From Frankia canadensis (GTDB lineage: Bacteria; Actinomycetota; Actinomycetes; Frankiales; Frankiaceae): 34,169 bases of DNA. Of the stretch, positions 1-8,530 are shown in pieces; position 1 is the stretch's first letter, and the number at the start of each line of letters is the position of its first letter. The translations under genes and the position numbers were made by a program. The DNA is taken from the NCBI RefSeq assembly GCF_900197875.1, contig NZ_FZMO01000523.1:1-34169 (forward strand), written 5' to 3'. The notes below the pieces were generated by a model. That model saw nothing but the letters and a program-made list of their open reading frames with translations. It ran no database searches and was not told the DNA's origin.

Positions 1-429
1 ATGCACGGGCCCGCGGCGGCGCCGCTGGCCGCGGGGGACGGGCTGCACCTGCCGTTTCCCGACGCGTCCTTCGACCGGACGACGATCTCCTTCGGGCTGC
101 GCAACGTCGCCGACACCCACCGCTGCCTGACCGAGCTGCGCCGGGTCACCCGGCCGGGCGGTGCGCTGGTGGTGTGCGAGTTCTCCCGGCCGGTGTGGGG
201 GCCGTGGCGGACCGTCTACCTCGAGTACCTGATGCGGGCGCTGCCGCGGGTGGCCCGGGCGGTGAGCAGCAGCCCGGACTCGTACGTCTACCTGGCGGAG
301 TCGATCCGGGCCTGGCCGGCGCAGGCGGATCTCGCGGGCCTGCTGCGCGACGCCGGGTGGACCAGGGTCGGCTGGCGCAACCTCACCGGCGGCGTCGTCG
401 CCCTGCACCACGGCCACGTCCCCGACTAG
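1..429 (+). CDS. menG: Demethylmenaquinone methyltransferase (MenG/UbiE), C-terminal part, 5' end outside window
   Basis: This SAM-dependent C-methyltransferase carries out the last ring methylation of menaquinone. What is visible is the C-terminal ~140 residues of a protein of usually ~230. The UbiE signature LPFPDASFD is followed by [11 protein letters not shown], the [17 protein letters not shown] strand-helix segment, and a [18 protein letters not shown] stretch typical of the family. The SAM-binding glycine motif I must lie upstream, so the ATG at base 1 is only the first in-frame methionine in view and is unlikely to be the true start. The stop TAG is at 427-429. It converges on the hydrolase ending at 461. 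MenJ-like and polyprenyl synthase genes in the same window support a menaquinone role. I am sure of the family; the truncation is due to the window edge, not to decay. Confidence 0.9.
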   Translation: MHGPAAAPLAAGDGLHLPFPDASFDRTTISFGLRNVADTHRCLTELRRVTRPGGALVVCEFSRPVWGPWRTVYLEYLMRALPRVARAVSSSPDSYVYLAESIRAWPAQADLAGLLRDAGWTRVGWRNLTGGVVALHHGHVPD

Positions 430-460
430 ATCGCGACTAGATCGGGCGCCGGGCCGGGCG

Positions 461-1177
461 TCAGGCCGGGACGTGCGAGTCGAACCAGGTCAGGGTGCGC
501 GACCACGCGTCGCGGGCGGCGGTCGGACAGTAGGTGTCCGGCCGGGTGTCGTCGTGGAAGGCATGGCCGGCGCCCGGGTAGCGGACGACCTCGACGGGGA
601 CGCTCGCGCGGGCGGCGGCGGCGTGTAGCGCGTCGATGTCCGCGCCGGGGATGCTCGGGTCGCGTTCGCCGTAGATGCCGAGCCAGGGCGTCTGGAGCTG
701 GTCGGCGAGCTCGAGCTGCGGCGGCTCGCCGAATCGGCGGGTGCGGATCCCGGCGCCGTAGAAGGTCACCGCCGCGCCGAAGGGACGGTCGACCGCGGCG
801 TGGAAGGCGGCGGCTCCGCCCAGGCAGAAGCCGACGACGGCGCAGCGATCCAGTGCGGTGCCGTCGTCGGCGAGCACCGCGAGCGCGGCGTCGATGTCGT
901 CGAGCATCTCCGTGCCGGTCACGGTCTCGGCGGCCTTGCCGGCCGGTTCGATGTCGTCGGGGGTGAAGACCGGCGAGCCGACCCGGTGGTAGAGGCCGGG
1001 TGCGATGGCGCGCCAGCCGGCCTGGGCGAAGCGGGTGCACAGGCTGCGCATGTGCTCGGTGAGGCCAAGCGCCTCGTGCAGCACCACGACGCCGCCGCGG
1101 GCGGGGCCGGACGGCTCGACCAGGGTCGCGGGGGCGGGCCCGTCGGCGGTGGGCAGGACGACCGTCTCTTCGATCAT
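461..1177 (-). CDS. Dienelactone hydrolase family protein
   Basis: An alpha/beta hydrolase of the dienelactone hydrolase family, 238 residues, the usual family length. The nucleophile elbow GFCLGG places Cys118, with Asp173 (ERDPSIP) and His205 (GAGHAFHDD) completing a Cys-Asp-His triad. HEALGL near residue 34 matches the conserved Glu region. There is no signal peptide, so it is cytoplasmic. I chose the ATG at 1177 because the protein MIEETVVLPT starts there and fits the family. The open frame runs on to 1297, but that extension is Arg-rich and unlike the family. A weak GAGAG lies just upstream. The natural substrate is unknown; family members hydrolyse dienelactone or unrelated esters. It is transcribed away from menJ and converges on menG. 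A perfect TATAAT on this strand at 1425-1430 suggests a leader of ~240 nt. Confidence 0.88.
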   Translation of the reverse strand: MIEETVVLPTADGPAPATLVEPSGPARGGVVVLHEALGLTEHMRSLCTRFAQAGWRAIAPGLYHRVGSPVFTPDDIEPAGKAAETVTGTEMLDDIDAALAVLADDGTALDRCAVVGFCLGGAAAFHAAVDRPFGAAVTFYGAGIRTRRFGEPPQLELADQLQTPWLGIYGERDPSIPGADIDALHAAAARASVPVEVVRYPGAGHAFHDDTRPDTYCPTAARDAWSRTLTWFDSHVPA

Positions 1178-1268
1178 CGTTCTCTCGATTCGCTGCCGGG
1201 CCCCGACGCGCGCGGGCGTGCGCCGATTTTCTGTTCCTGCGCGAGGCCTACCCAGCACGGGCGGTGAT

Positions 1269-1281
1269 GTCACCTGGTGAC
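1269..1281. promoter_or_regulatory. Inverted repeat GTCACC-T-GGTGAC, operator-like
   Basis: A perfect 6-bp dyad with a one-base centre, 92 bp upstream of the hydrolase start. It would lie within that gene's leader if the TATAAT at 1425-1430 is its promoter. The regulator is unknown. Confidence 0.3.
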
Positions 1282-1352
1282 GAGAAAAGGCCACCATTGG
1301 CGGGATCCGGGTGCGCGTTGTGGACGTCCAGGCGCGTACGGTGACGGCCAGA

Positions 1353-1386
1353 TTGGTTCTGGAGCAGCAGGTTGGTTCTGGAGCAG
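1353..1386. repeat. 15-bp direct repeat, two copies 19 bp apart
   Basis: The sequence TTGGTTCTGGAGCAG occurs at 1353-1367 and again at 1372-1386, separated by 4 bp. The 19-bp period is near two helical turns, so two regulator protomers could bind on one face. A slippage duplication is equally possible. Confidence 0.45.
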
Positions 1387-1424
1387 GAGGCGCCGGGGTG
1401 CCGTACCGGTCTGTCGGGCGCGAG

Positions 1425-1453
1425 ATTATACGCTGGTGTTGGTCGGGCGTCGG
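1425..1453 (-). promoter_or_regulatory. Candidate sigma-70-type promoter for the dienelactone hydrolase
   Basis: On the minus strand a perfect TATAAT occupies 1430-1425. At a 17-bp spacing the -35 position reads CCGACG (1453-1448), a weak match. A perfect -10 hexamer is uncommon in such GC-rich sequence. Transcription would start near 1418 and give a leader of ~240 nt. Confidence 0.35.
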
Positions 1454-1580
1454 GGCTCCTCTGGAGCGTCGGGAGCACGGGGGGCCGCAATTGGTCGCTC
1501 ACGGTGGCCATAGGGTGCACGAAGTCGACTCGTCCGCTCTTCGCCGCGTCTCGGTTGGTGCGATCGGCCTGCATAGGGCC

Positions 1581-1586
1581 TACACT
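1581..1586 (+). promoter_or_regulatory. Candidate -10 element for menJ
   Basis: TACACT lies 82 bp before the menJ start, just upstream of the 24-bp inverted repeat. No good -35 is seen at normal spacing; TTGGTG at 1555-1560 is 20 bp away. Weak support. Confidence 0.25.
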
Positions 1587-1595
1587 CGCCGGGGG

Positions 1596-1619
1596 CGCTC
1601 GTGAAGAATTTCACGAGCG
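1596..1619. promoter_or_regulatory. 24-bp perfect inverted repeat in the menJ leader
   Basis: Arms CGCTCGTGAA (1596-1605) and TTCACGAGCG (1610-1619) are perfectly complementary around GAAT. The repeat ends 48 bp before the menJ start and lies just downstream of the candidate -10 at 1581-1586. Its length and symmetry suit a dimeric repressor operator such as a TetR or MarR family site. In RNA it could also form a 10-bp hairpin. There is no T-tract, so a terminator is less likely. Confidence 0.5.
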
Positions 1620-1667
1620 GCCCGAACGGACGGTCCCGAGTGGCGGGTAGTCCCGAGTGGATGTCGA

Positions 1668-2996
1668 GTGGATCCGGAGCGCTGGGTGGCGATGGGGACG
1701 ACAGGGAATGGCGGCGGTGGCGGTGGGTCGGCGATCGACGCCGACGTCATCGTGGTCGGCGCCGGTCCCGGCGGCTCGTCGGCCGCCTACCACCTCGCCG
1801 GCACGGGGCTGGATGTCCTGCTCCTGGAGAAGACGACCTTCCCCCGGGAGAAGGTCTGCGGCGACGGGCTGACGCCCCGCGCCGTGCGCAGCCTGGTCGA
1901 GATGGGGGTGGACACCTCGCCCGCCGCCGGCTGGGCGCGAAACCGGGGGCTGCGCATCGTCGGTGGCGGGGTGCGGCTCGAACTGCCCTGGCCGGAGCTG
2001 GCCAGCTGGCCGGACTATGGTCTCGTCCGCCCCCGGCTGGACTTCGACGACCTGCTCGCCCGGCACGCGGTGAAGGCCGGCGCCCGGCTGCACGAGGGCA
2101 CGGCCGTCACCGGCCCGCTGCTCGACGAGCACACCGGCCGGGTCGTCGGCGTGCGGGCGCGCACCGGCCCCGACCGGGAGCCGGTCACCTTCCGGGCGCC
2201 GCTGGTCGTCGCCGCGGACGGCAACAGCGCGCGGATCGCCCTGTCGCTGGGCATCCGCCGCCGCGATGACCGCCCGCTCGGCGTGGCGGTGCGCCGCTAC
2301 TACCGCAGCACCCGCACCGACGACGACCACCTCGAGTCCCACCTGGAGCTCTGGGAGGGCCGGCCGGGCGAGAGCCGGCTGCTGCCCGGCTACGGCTGGA
2401 TCTTCGGGGTCGGCGACGGCACCAGCAACGTCGGCCTCGGCCTGCTGAACACCACCGACGCCTTCCAGAACACCAACTACCAGGACCTGCTGCGCCGCTG
2501 GCTCGCCGCACTGCCGCCGGAGTGGGGCTTCACCGAGGAGAACGCGACTGGCGCGGTGCGCGGCAGCGCGCTGCCGATGGGCTTCAACCGCACGCCGCAC
2601 TACCGCGACGGCGTGCTCCTCGTCGGCGATGCGGGCGGCATGGTCAACCCGTTCAACGGCGAGGGCATCGCGTACGCCCTGGAGTCGGGGCGGCACGCGG
2701 CGGAGGTCGCCGTGCAGGCGCTCGCCCGGGCCGAGGGACCGGCCCGGGAACGGGCGCTGGGCCACTACCCGGAGCTGATGCGCGCGCGGTACGGCGGCTA
2801 CTACACTCTCGGCCGCTATTTCGTCCAGCTCATCGGAAATCCGACCGTCATGGCGCTCGGGACGCGGCACGGCCTGTCGCGGCCGACGCTCATGCGCTTC
2901 GTGCTGAAGATCATGGCTAATCTCACGGACCCCCGGGGAGGGGATGCGATGGACCGACTGATCAATGCGATGACCCGGCTCGCACCAGCGGCCTGA
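1668..2996 (+). CDS. menJ: Geranylgeranyl reductase family flavoprotein, probable menaquinone reductase MenJ
   Basis: An FAD-dependent reductase that saturates isoprenoid double bonds, 442 residues. The N-terminal dinucleotide motif DVIVVGAGPGGSSAA (GxGxxG at ~31-36) ends with Glu54. The family motif CGDGLTPRAV lies at ~64-73. The second FAD motif, LLVGDAGGMVNPFNGEG, is in the C-terminal half. Mycobacterial homologues reduce the beta-isoprene unit of menaquinone (MenJ) and sit near menG and a polyprenyl synthase. The same neighbours here favour MenJ over an archaeal-lipid or chlorophyll role, but exact substrate is inferred. The start is uncertain: GTG 1668 is the longest plausible choice, while ATG 1692 would also keep the FAD fold after trimming a Gly-rich leader. 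It lies 194 bp upstream of nuoA. Confidence 0.85.
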   Translation: MDPERWVAMGTTGNGGGGGGSAIDADVIVVGAGPGGSSAAYHLAGTGLDVLLLEKTTFPREKVCGDGLTPRAVRSLVEMGVDTSPAAGWARNRGLRIVGGGVRLELPWPELASWPDYGLVRPRLDFDDLLARHAVKAGARLHEGTAVTGPLLDEHTGRVVGVRARTGPDREPVTFRAPLVVAADGNSARIALSLGIRRRDDRPLGVAVRRYYRSTRTDDDHLESHLELWEGRPGESRLLPGYGWIFGVGDGTSNVGLGLLNTTDAFQNTNYQDLLRRWLAALPPEWGFTEENATGAVRGSALPMGFNRTPHYRDGVLLVGDAGGMVNPFNGEGIAYALESGRHAAEVAVQALARAEGPARERALGHYPELMRARYGGYYTLGRYFVQLIGNPTVMALGTRHGLSRPTLMRFVLKIMANLTDPRGGDAMDRLINAMTRLAPAA

Positions 2997-3101
2997 CGTG
3001 TTATCCGAGTCGATCCGGCGGCGCGCCGCGCGGCCCGGGTCGACCATTCCTGATTTCCCGCCCTTCCGCTGCCGCCCTCCCCGTGGCGCGGGGCCGGGCC
3101 C

Positions 3102-3126
3102 GCCGTCGTGAACAGTGGCCGACGGC
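3102..3126. terminator. Hairpin between menJ and nuoA
   Basis: GCCGTCG (3102-3108) and CGACGGC (3120-3126) form a 7-bp stem with an 11-nt loop, 106 bp after the menJ stop and 65 bp before nuoA. There is no T-tract. It could end menJ transcription or be a structure in the nuo leader. The 194-bp gap also contains a 12-bp GC palindrome, but no promoter I can defend. Confidence 0.3.
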
Positions 3127-3190
3127 ATTCGCCGGAAAGCCATTCCTCATACCGTCCGGGTAAGACTCTTTCGAAGGAGAGGAGTTCGGC

Positions 3191-3553
3191 ATGCTCTCGA
3201 ACTACGTGCCGATCCTCGTTCTAATGGTGATCGCGACGCTGTTCGCGGTCGGTTCCGTCGCGGTCGGTGCGCTCGTCGGCCCGCGGCGCTTCAATCGGGC
3301 GAAGATCGACGCCTACGAGTGCGGTATCGAACCCTCTCCGGCGCCGGCCGGTCCGCAGCGTTTCCCGGTGAAGTACTACAACACCGCGATGCTCTTCATC
3401 GTCTTCGACATCGAGATCATCTTCCTGTTCCCGTGGGCGATCGCGTTCGACAGCCTCGCGGTGTTCGGTCTCGGTGCGATGGCGCTGTTCATGGCGACCA
3501 TCTTCGTCGCGTACGCCTACGAGTGGCGTCGTGGAGGTCTGGAATGGGACTAG
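3191..3553 (+). CDS. nuoA: NADH-quinone oxidoreductase subunit A
   Basis: A small membrane subunit of respiratory complex I, 120 residues with three predicted transmembrane helices (about 8-30, 64-84 and 88-110). The conserved loop [20 protein letters not shown] carries the Cys of the quinone-tunnel region. The [20 protein letters not shown] segment with its acidic DIE is diagnostic. A strong AAGGAGAGGAG (3174-3184) fixes the ATG at 3191. It is the first gene of nuoA-N. Its last 10 bases overlap nuoB in another frame, implying translational coupling. Confidence 0.97.
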   Translation: MLSNYVPILVLMVIATLFAVGSVAVGALVGPRRFNRAKIDAYECGIEPSPAPAGPQRFPVKYYNTAMLFIVFDIEIIFLFPWAIAFDSLAVFGLGAMALFMATIFVAYAYEWRRGGLEWD

Positions 3554-4428
3554 AGGAGAAGCTGCCCGGCGGCGTGCTGCTCGCCAGTGTCGAGAAGCTC
3601 GCCAACTGGTCGCGCCGGTCCTCGCTGTGGCCGGCGACGTTCGGACTGGCGTGCTGCGCGATCGAGATGATGTCCACCGGTGCGGGTCGCTACGACCTGT
3701 CCCGGTTTGGTATGGAGGTCTTCCGCGCGAGCCCCCGCCAGGCCGACCTGATGATCGTCGCCGGTCGGGTGAGCCAGAAGATGGCGCCGGTGCTGCGGCA
3801 GATCTACGACCAGATGCCCGAGCCCAAGTGGGTGCTGTCGATGGGCGTGTGCGCCAGCAGCGGCGGGATGTTCAACAACTACGCGATCGTGCAGGGTGTC
3901 GACCACATCGTCCCGGTCGACATGTACCTGCCCGGCTGCCCGCCGCGGCCGGAGATGCTCATGGACGCGATCGTCAAGCTGCACGAGAAGATCCTCGCCG
4001 GCACGATCACCGGGAAGACGGCGTACACCGAGCCCGGCGACTCGCCCTACCCGAAGCCGATCGACGTGGCCACCGCCCGCGCCGGCCTGCCCGCCGGCGA
4101 GCTCGACACCCGCACGCTGTCGGTCAACGACCGCAAGCGGTTCCGGCTGCCCGCCGGCGCGCCGGCGACGACCGGCCGCGGCGCGGTGGAGCCCGACCTC
4201 GACACCCGCCGGCCCGCCGCCATCCCGCCGCCGTCGGTGTTCGGCCGGACCAAGCGGGTTCCGGACGGAGCCGGTGGCCGGCTCGCCCTCGCCGAGGCCG
4301 AGCCGGAGCCGGCCGAGATCGCGTCGGCGGGCACCATGCCCGCGGACGCCAAGCCGACGGACGAGTCCCGTGCTCACGGCACCGGCCCGACCACCGAGGC
4401 CCTCGGTGACCGGGAGGCCGACCGATGA
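3544..4428 (+). CDS. nuoB: NADH-quinone oxidoreductase subunit B with long C-terminal tail
   Basis: The peripheral-arm subunit that holds cluster N2, the [4Fe-4S] centre that passes electrons to menaquinone. The ligands are all present: tandem Cys37-Cys38 (LACCAIEMM), Cys103 (GVCASSGG) and Cys132 (LPGCPPRPE). The conserved core ends near residue 170. The protein then continues to 294 residues, against ~160-185 usual. The tail is a Pro/Ala/Arg/Glu-rich, probably disordered segment of roughly 110-120 residues. The ATG at 3544 overlaps the nuoA stop by 10 bp, and the end overlaps nuoC as ATGA. The tail keeps the same frame and codon bias, so I read it as real protein. Confidence 0.95.
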   Translation: MGLEEKLPGGVLLASVEKLANWSRRSSLWPATFGLACCAIEMMSTGAGRYDLSRFGMEVFRASPRQADLMIVAGRVSQKMAPVLRQIYDQMPEPKWVLSMGVCASSGGMFNNYAIVQGVDHIVPVDMYLPGCPPRPEMLMDAIVKLHEKILAGTITGKTAYTEPGDSPYPKPIDVATARAGLPAGELDTRTLSVNDRKRFRLPAGAPATTGRGAVEPDLDTRRPAAIPPPSVFGRTKRVPDGAGGRLALAEAEPEPAEIASAGTMPADAKPTDESRAHGTGPTTEALGDREADR

Positions 4429-5144
4429 GCGGGAACACCCACGGCCCAGGCGCCGTCGACGAGAACGGCGGGGGCGAGCTGGTCGCGGCCGGTGGGACCG
4501 CTGGGCGCCAGCACGACGCCTTCGGTGCCGCCGGCAGCGGTGACACGTCCGGCTTCGGTCGGCTGGTCGCGCCGGTTCCGGTGCTCGCCTCCAGCGAGCG
4601 GCCCTTCGGCGACGCGGACGCGGACGCGGTCTACGACGCGCTCGAACGGGTCTTCCCGCAGCTCGGCGACGCGGTCGAGCGGGCCGTCGTCGACCGGGGG
4701 GAGCTGACGCTGTACGTGCGGCGCGAGGCCCTGCCGGCGCTGGCGCGGACCCTGCGCGACGACCCGGGACTGCGGTTCGAGCTGCTGAGCTCGCTGTCCG
4801 GCGTCGACTATCCGGACGACCTCACCGGCCGCCGGCTGCACTCGGTGGTGCACCTGACCTCGATGACCCATCGGCGCCGGCTGCGTGTCGAGGTCTCGGT
4901 CGGCGACGACGACCCGACCGTGCCGAGCCTGACCGGCGTGTGGCCCACCGCTGACTGGCACGAGCGGGAGGCCTACGACCTGTTCGGCATCGTCTACACG
5001 GGCCACCCCGGACTGACCCGGATCATGATGCCGGACGACTGGACCGGGCACCCGCAGCGCAAGGACTACCCGCTCGGCGGCATCCCTGTCGACTACAAGG
5101 GCGCCACCGTACCCCCACCGGACGAGCGCCGGAGTTATTCGTGA
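4425..5144 (+). CDS. nuoC: NADH-quinone oxidoreductase subunit C
   Basis: The 30-kDa-type hydrophilic subunit of complex I, 239 residues, which packs against NuoD and NuoB in the Q module. The family signature [20 protein letters not shown] is followed by the RKDYPLGG motif near the C-terminus. Residues 1-50 form a Gly/Ala-rich leader before the folded domain. NuoC and NuoD are separate here, not fused as in Escherichia coli. The start codon overlaps the nuoB stop (ATGA, 4425-4428). Confidence 0.95.
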   Translation: MSGNTHGPGAVDENGGGELVAAGGTAGRQHDAFGAAGSGDTSGFGRLVAPVPVLASSERPFGDADADAVYDALERVFPQLGDAVERAVVDRGELTLYVRREALPALARTLRDDPGLRFELLSSLSGVDYPDDLTGRRLHSVVHLTSMTHRRRLRVEVSVGDDDPTVPSLTGVWPTADWHEREAYDLFGIVYTGHPGLTRIMMPDDWTGHPQRKDYPLGGIPVDYKGATVPPPDERRSYS

Positions 5145-6490
5145 TGACACCCAACAGCACCCAGCAGACCCACCAGCCGTACGAGGCCGGCTACGCCGAG
5201 TCGGCGAGCGGGCGCGTCTACACCGTCACCGGCGGGGACTGGGAGGACGTCCTCGGCGCCGGCGAGCAGGACGCCGAGCGCATCGTCGTCAACATGGGCC
5301 CGCAGCACCCGTCGACCCACGGGGTGCTGCGCCTCGTCCTGGAGATCGAGGGCGAGACGGTCACCGAGACCCGCATCGTCATCGGCTACCTGCACACCGG
5401 CATCGAGAAGAGCTGCGAGTACCGCACCTGGACGCAGGCGGTCACCTTCCTCACCCGCGCCGACTACCTGGCGCCCCTGTACAACGAGGCGGCGTACTGC
5501 CTGTCGGTCGAGAAGCTGCTTGGCATCACCGATCAGATCCCCGAGCGGGCCACCGTCATCCGGGTCATGGTGATGGAGCTGCAGCGCATCGCCTCGCACC
5601 TGGTGTGGCTCGCCACCGGCGGGATGGAGCTCGGCGCCACCACCGCGATGATCTTCGGCTTCCGGGAGCGGGAGAAGGTCCTCGACCTGCTGGAGGCGAT
5701 CACCGGCCTGCGGATGAACCACGCGTTCATCCGCCCCGGGGGCCTCGCCCAGGACCTGCCCGACGGCGTCGAGAGCGCGATCCGCGAGTTCCTCGCCGAC
5801 ATGCCGAAGCGCATCCAGGAGTACCACAGGCTGCTGACCGGCCAGCCGATCTGGAAGGCCCGGATGGTCGACGTCAACATCCTCGACGCGGCCGGCTGCA
5901 TCGCGCTGGGCACCACCGGCCCGGTGTTGCGCGCCGCCGGGCTGCCCTGGGACCTGCGCAAGACCATGCCGTACTGCGGCTACGAGACCTACGAGTTCGA
6001 CGTGCCGACCGCGCTGGAGGGCGACTCGTTCGCCCGCTACCTGGTGCGCCTGGAGGAGATGGGCGAGTCGCTGCGGATCGTCGAGCAGTGCCTGGCGCGG
6101 CTGCGGCCGGGGCCGGTGATGGTCGCCGACAAGAAGATCGCGTGGCCCGCGCAGCTGTCCATCGGCGCTGACGGAATGGGGAACTCGCTCGCCCACATCC
6201 GCAACATCATGGGTACCTCGATGGAGGCCCTCATCCACCACTTCAAGCTCGTCACCGAGGGCTTCCGGGTGCCGGCCGGCCAGGTCTACACCCAGATCGA
6301 GTCGCCCCGCGGCGAGCTCGGCTATCACGTGGTCAGCGACGGCGGCACGAGACCGTTCCGCGTCCACGTGCGCGACCCAAGCTTCGTCAACCTGCAGGCC
6401 GTCCCGGCGCTGACCGAGGGCGGCCAGGTGGCGGACGTGATCGTCGGGGTCGCCTCGGTCGACCCGGTGCTCGGGGGAGTGGACCGCTGA
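5144..6490 (+). CDS. nuoD: NADH-quinone oxidoreductase subunit D
   Basis: The 49-kDa-type subunit related to the large subunit of [NiFe] hydrogenases. It forms most of the quinone site. The hallmark [12 protein letters not shown] (HPSTHG at about 55-60) and [12 protein letters not shown] are present. The C-terminal half holds [16 protein letters not shown] and [14 protein letters not shown], ending in [10 protein letters not shown] as in other NuoD proteins. Length, ~448, is normal apart from a 45-residue N-terminal extension. GTG at 5141 and ATG at 5144 are both possible; GGAG at 5131-5134 serves either. The stop overlaps the nuoE ATG by one base. Confidence 0.96.
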   Translation: MTPNSTQQTHQPYEAGYAESASGRVYTVTGGDWEDVLGAGEQDAERIVVNMGPQHPSTHGVLRLVLEIEGETVTETRIVIGYLHTGIEKSCEYRTWTQAVTFLTRADYLAPLYNEAAYCLSVEKLLGITDQIPERATVIRVMVMELQRIASHLVWLATGGMELGATTAMIFGFREREKVLDLLEAITGLRMNHAFIRPGGLAQDLPDGVESAIREFLADMPKRIQEYHRLLTGQPIWKARMVDVNILDAAGCIALGTTGPVLRAAGLPWDLRKTMPYCGYETYEFDVPTALEGDSFARYLVRLEEMGESLRIVEQCLARLRPGPVMVADKKIAWPAQLSIGADGMGNSLAHIRNIMGTSMEALIHHFKLVTEGFRVPAGQVYTQIESPRGELGYHVVSDGGTRPFRVHVRDPSFVNLQAVPALTEGGQVADVIVGVASVDPVLGGVDR

Positions 6491-7203
6491 TGGCCTTCTC
6501 ACCGCAGACACATGCCGCCGCGGCGGAGATCATCGCCCGTTACCCGGCCGGCCGGTCCCGCTCGGCGCTGCTGCCGCTGCTGCACCTCGTCCAGGCCGAG
6601 CAGGGCTGCGTGACCACCGAGGGCGTCACGTTCTGCGCCGAGACGCTCGGCCTCACGGCGGCCGAGGTCGGCGCGGTCGCGACCTTCTACACCATGTACA
6701 AGCGCCGCCCGGTCGGCGACTACCTCGTGTCGGTCTGCACGAACCTGTCCTGCGCGCTGCTCGGCGGGGACGACGTCTACGCCCGGGTCGCCGAGCTCCT
6801 CGGCATCGGCCACGACGAGACGACGCCCGACGGCCGGATCACCCTCGAACACGCCGAGTGCCTCGCGGCCTGCGACTACGCGCCGGTGATGACGGTGAAC
6901 TACGAGTTCTACGACCAGGTCGACCCGGACGGCGCCGAACGGATCGTCGAGGGGCTGCAGGCCGGCGAGCGCCCCGCGCCGAGCCGCGGCGGGCCGCTGT
7001 GCTCGTTCGCCGAGATCTCCCGCCAGCTCGCCGGGCTGCCGGATCCGCGCCCGGAGGGCGTCGCGGGGCCGGGTGTCGGGGAGCCGTCGGTGGCCGGGCT
7101 GCTGCTCGCCGAGGCGGACGGCTGGACGGCGGACGACCGGCCGGCTCCGCTTGTCCCGGCCGCCGCCGAACAGGCCGCCTCCGCTGAGCGGAAGGGGAGC
7201 TGA
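6490..7203 (+). CDS. nuoE: NADH-quinone oxidoreductase subunit E
   Basis: The 24-kDa thioredoxin-fold subunit that carries the [2Fe-2S] cluster N1a next to NuoF. The ligands are Cys83 and Cys88 (SVCTNLSC) and Cys124 and Cys128 (AECLAACDY). The helical N-terminus with LPLLHLVQAEQG is typical. At 237 residues it is longer than the ~160-180 residue core, with an Ala/Pro/Gly-rich tail from about residue 185. It overlaps nuoD by one base, and nuoF starts 2 bp after its stop. Confidence 0.95.
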   Translation: MAFSPQTHAAAAEIIARYPAGRSRSALLPLLHLVQAEQGCVTTEGVTFCAETLGLTAAEVGAVATFYTMYKRRPVGDYLVSVCTNLSCALLGGDDVYARVAELLGIGHDETTPDGRITLEHAECLAACDYAPVMTVNYEFYDQVDPDGAERIVEGLQAGERPAPSRGGPLCSFAEISRQLAGLPDPRPEGVAGPGVGEPSVAGLLLAEADGWTADDRPAPLVPAAAEQAASAERKGS

Positions 7204-7205
7204 CG

Positions 7206-8525
<1,320 letters not shown>

Positions 8526-8530
8526 CCATC

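Larger units (their letters stand above)
1178..1667. other. Divergent intergenic region with candidate promoters and several repeats
   Basis: This is 490 bp without a recognisable gene, between the minus-strand hydrolase and plus-strand menJ. It holds a GTCACC-T-GGTGAC dyad at 1269-1281, a 15-bp direct repeat (1353-1367 and 1372-1386), a minus-strand TATAAT (1425-1430), a plus-strand TACACT (1581-1586) and a 24-bp perfect inverted repeat (1596-1619). Short open frames here overlap one another and match no family I recognise. Confidence 0.6.

Noticed and set aside
1248-1574. 108-codon minus-strand frame upstream of the dienelactone hydrolase
   Set aside because: No family resemblance, and it covers promoter-like elements and repeats of the divergent region.
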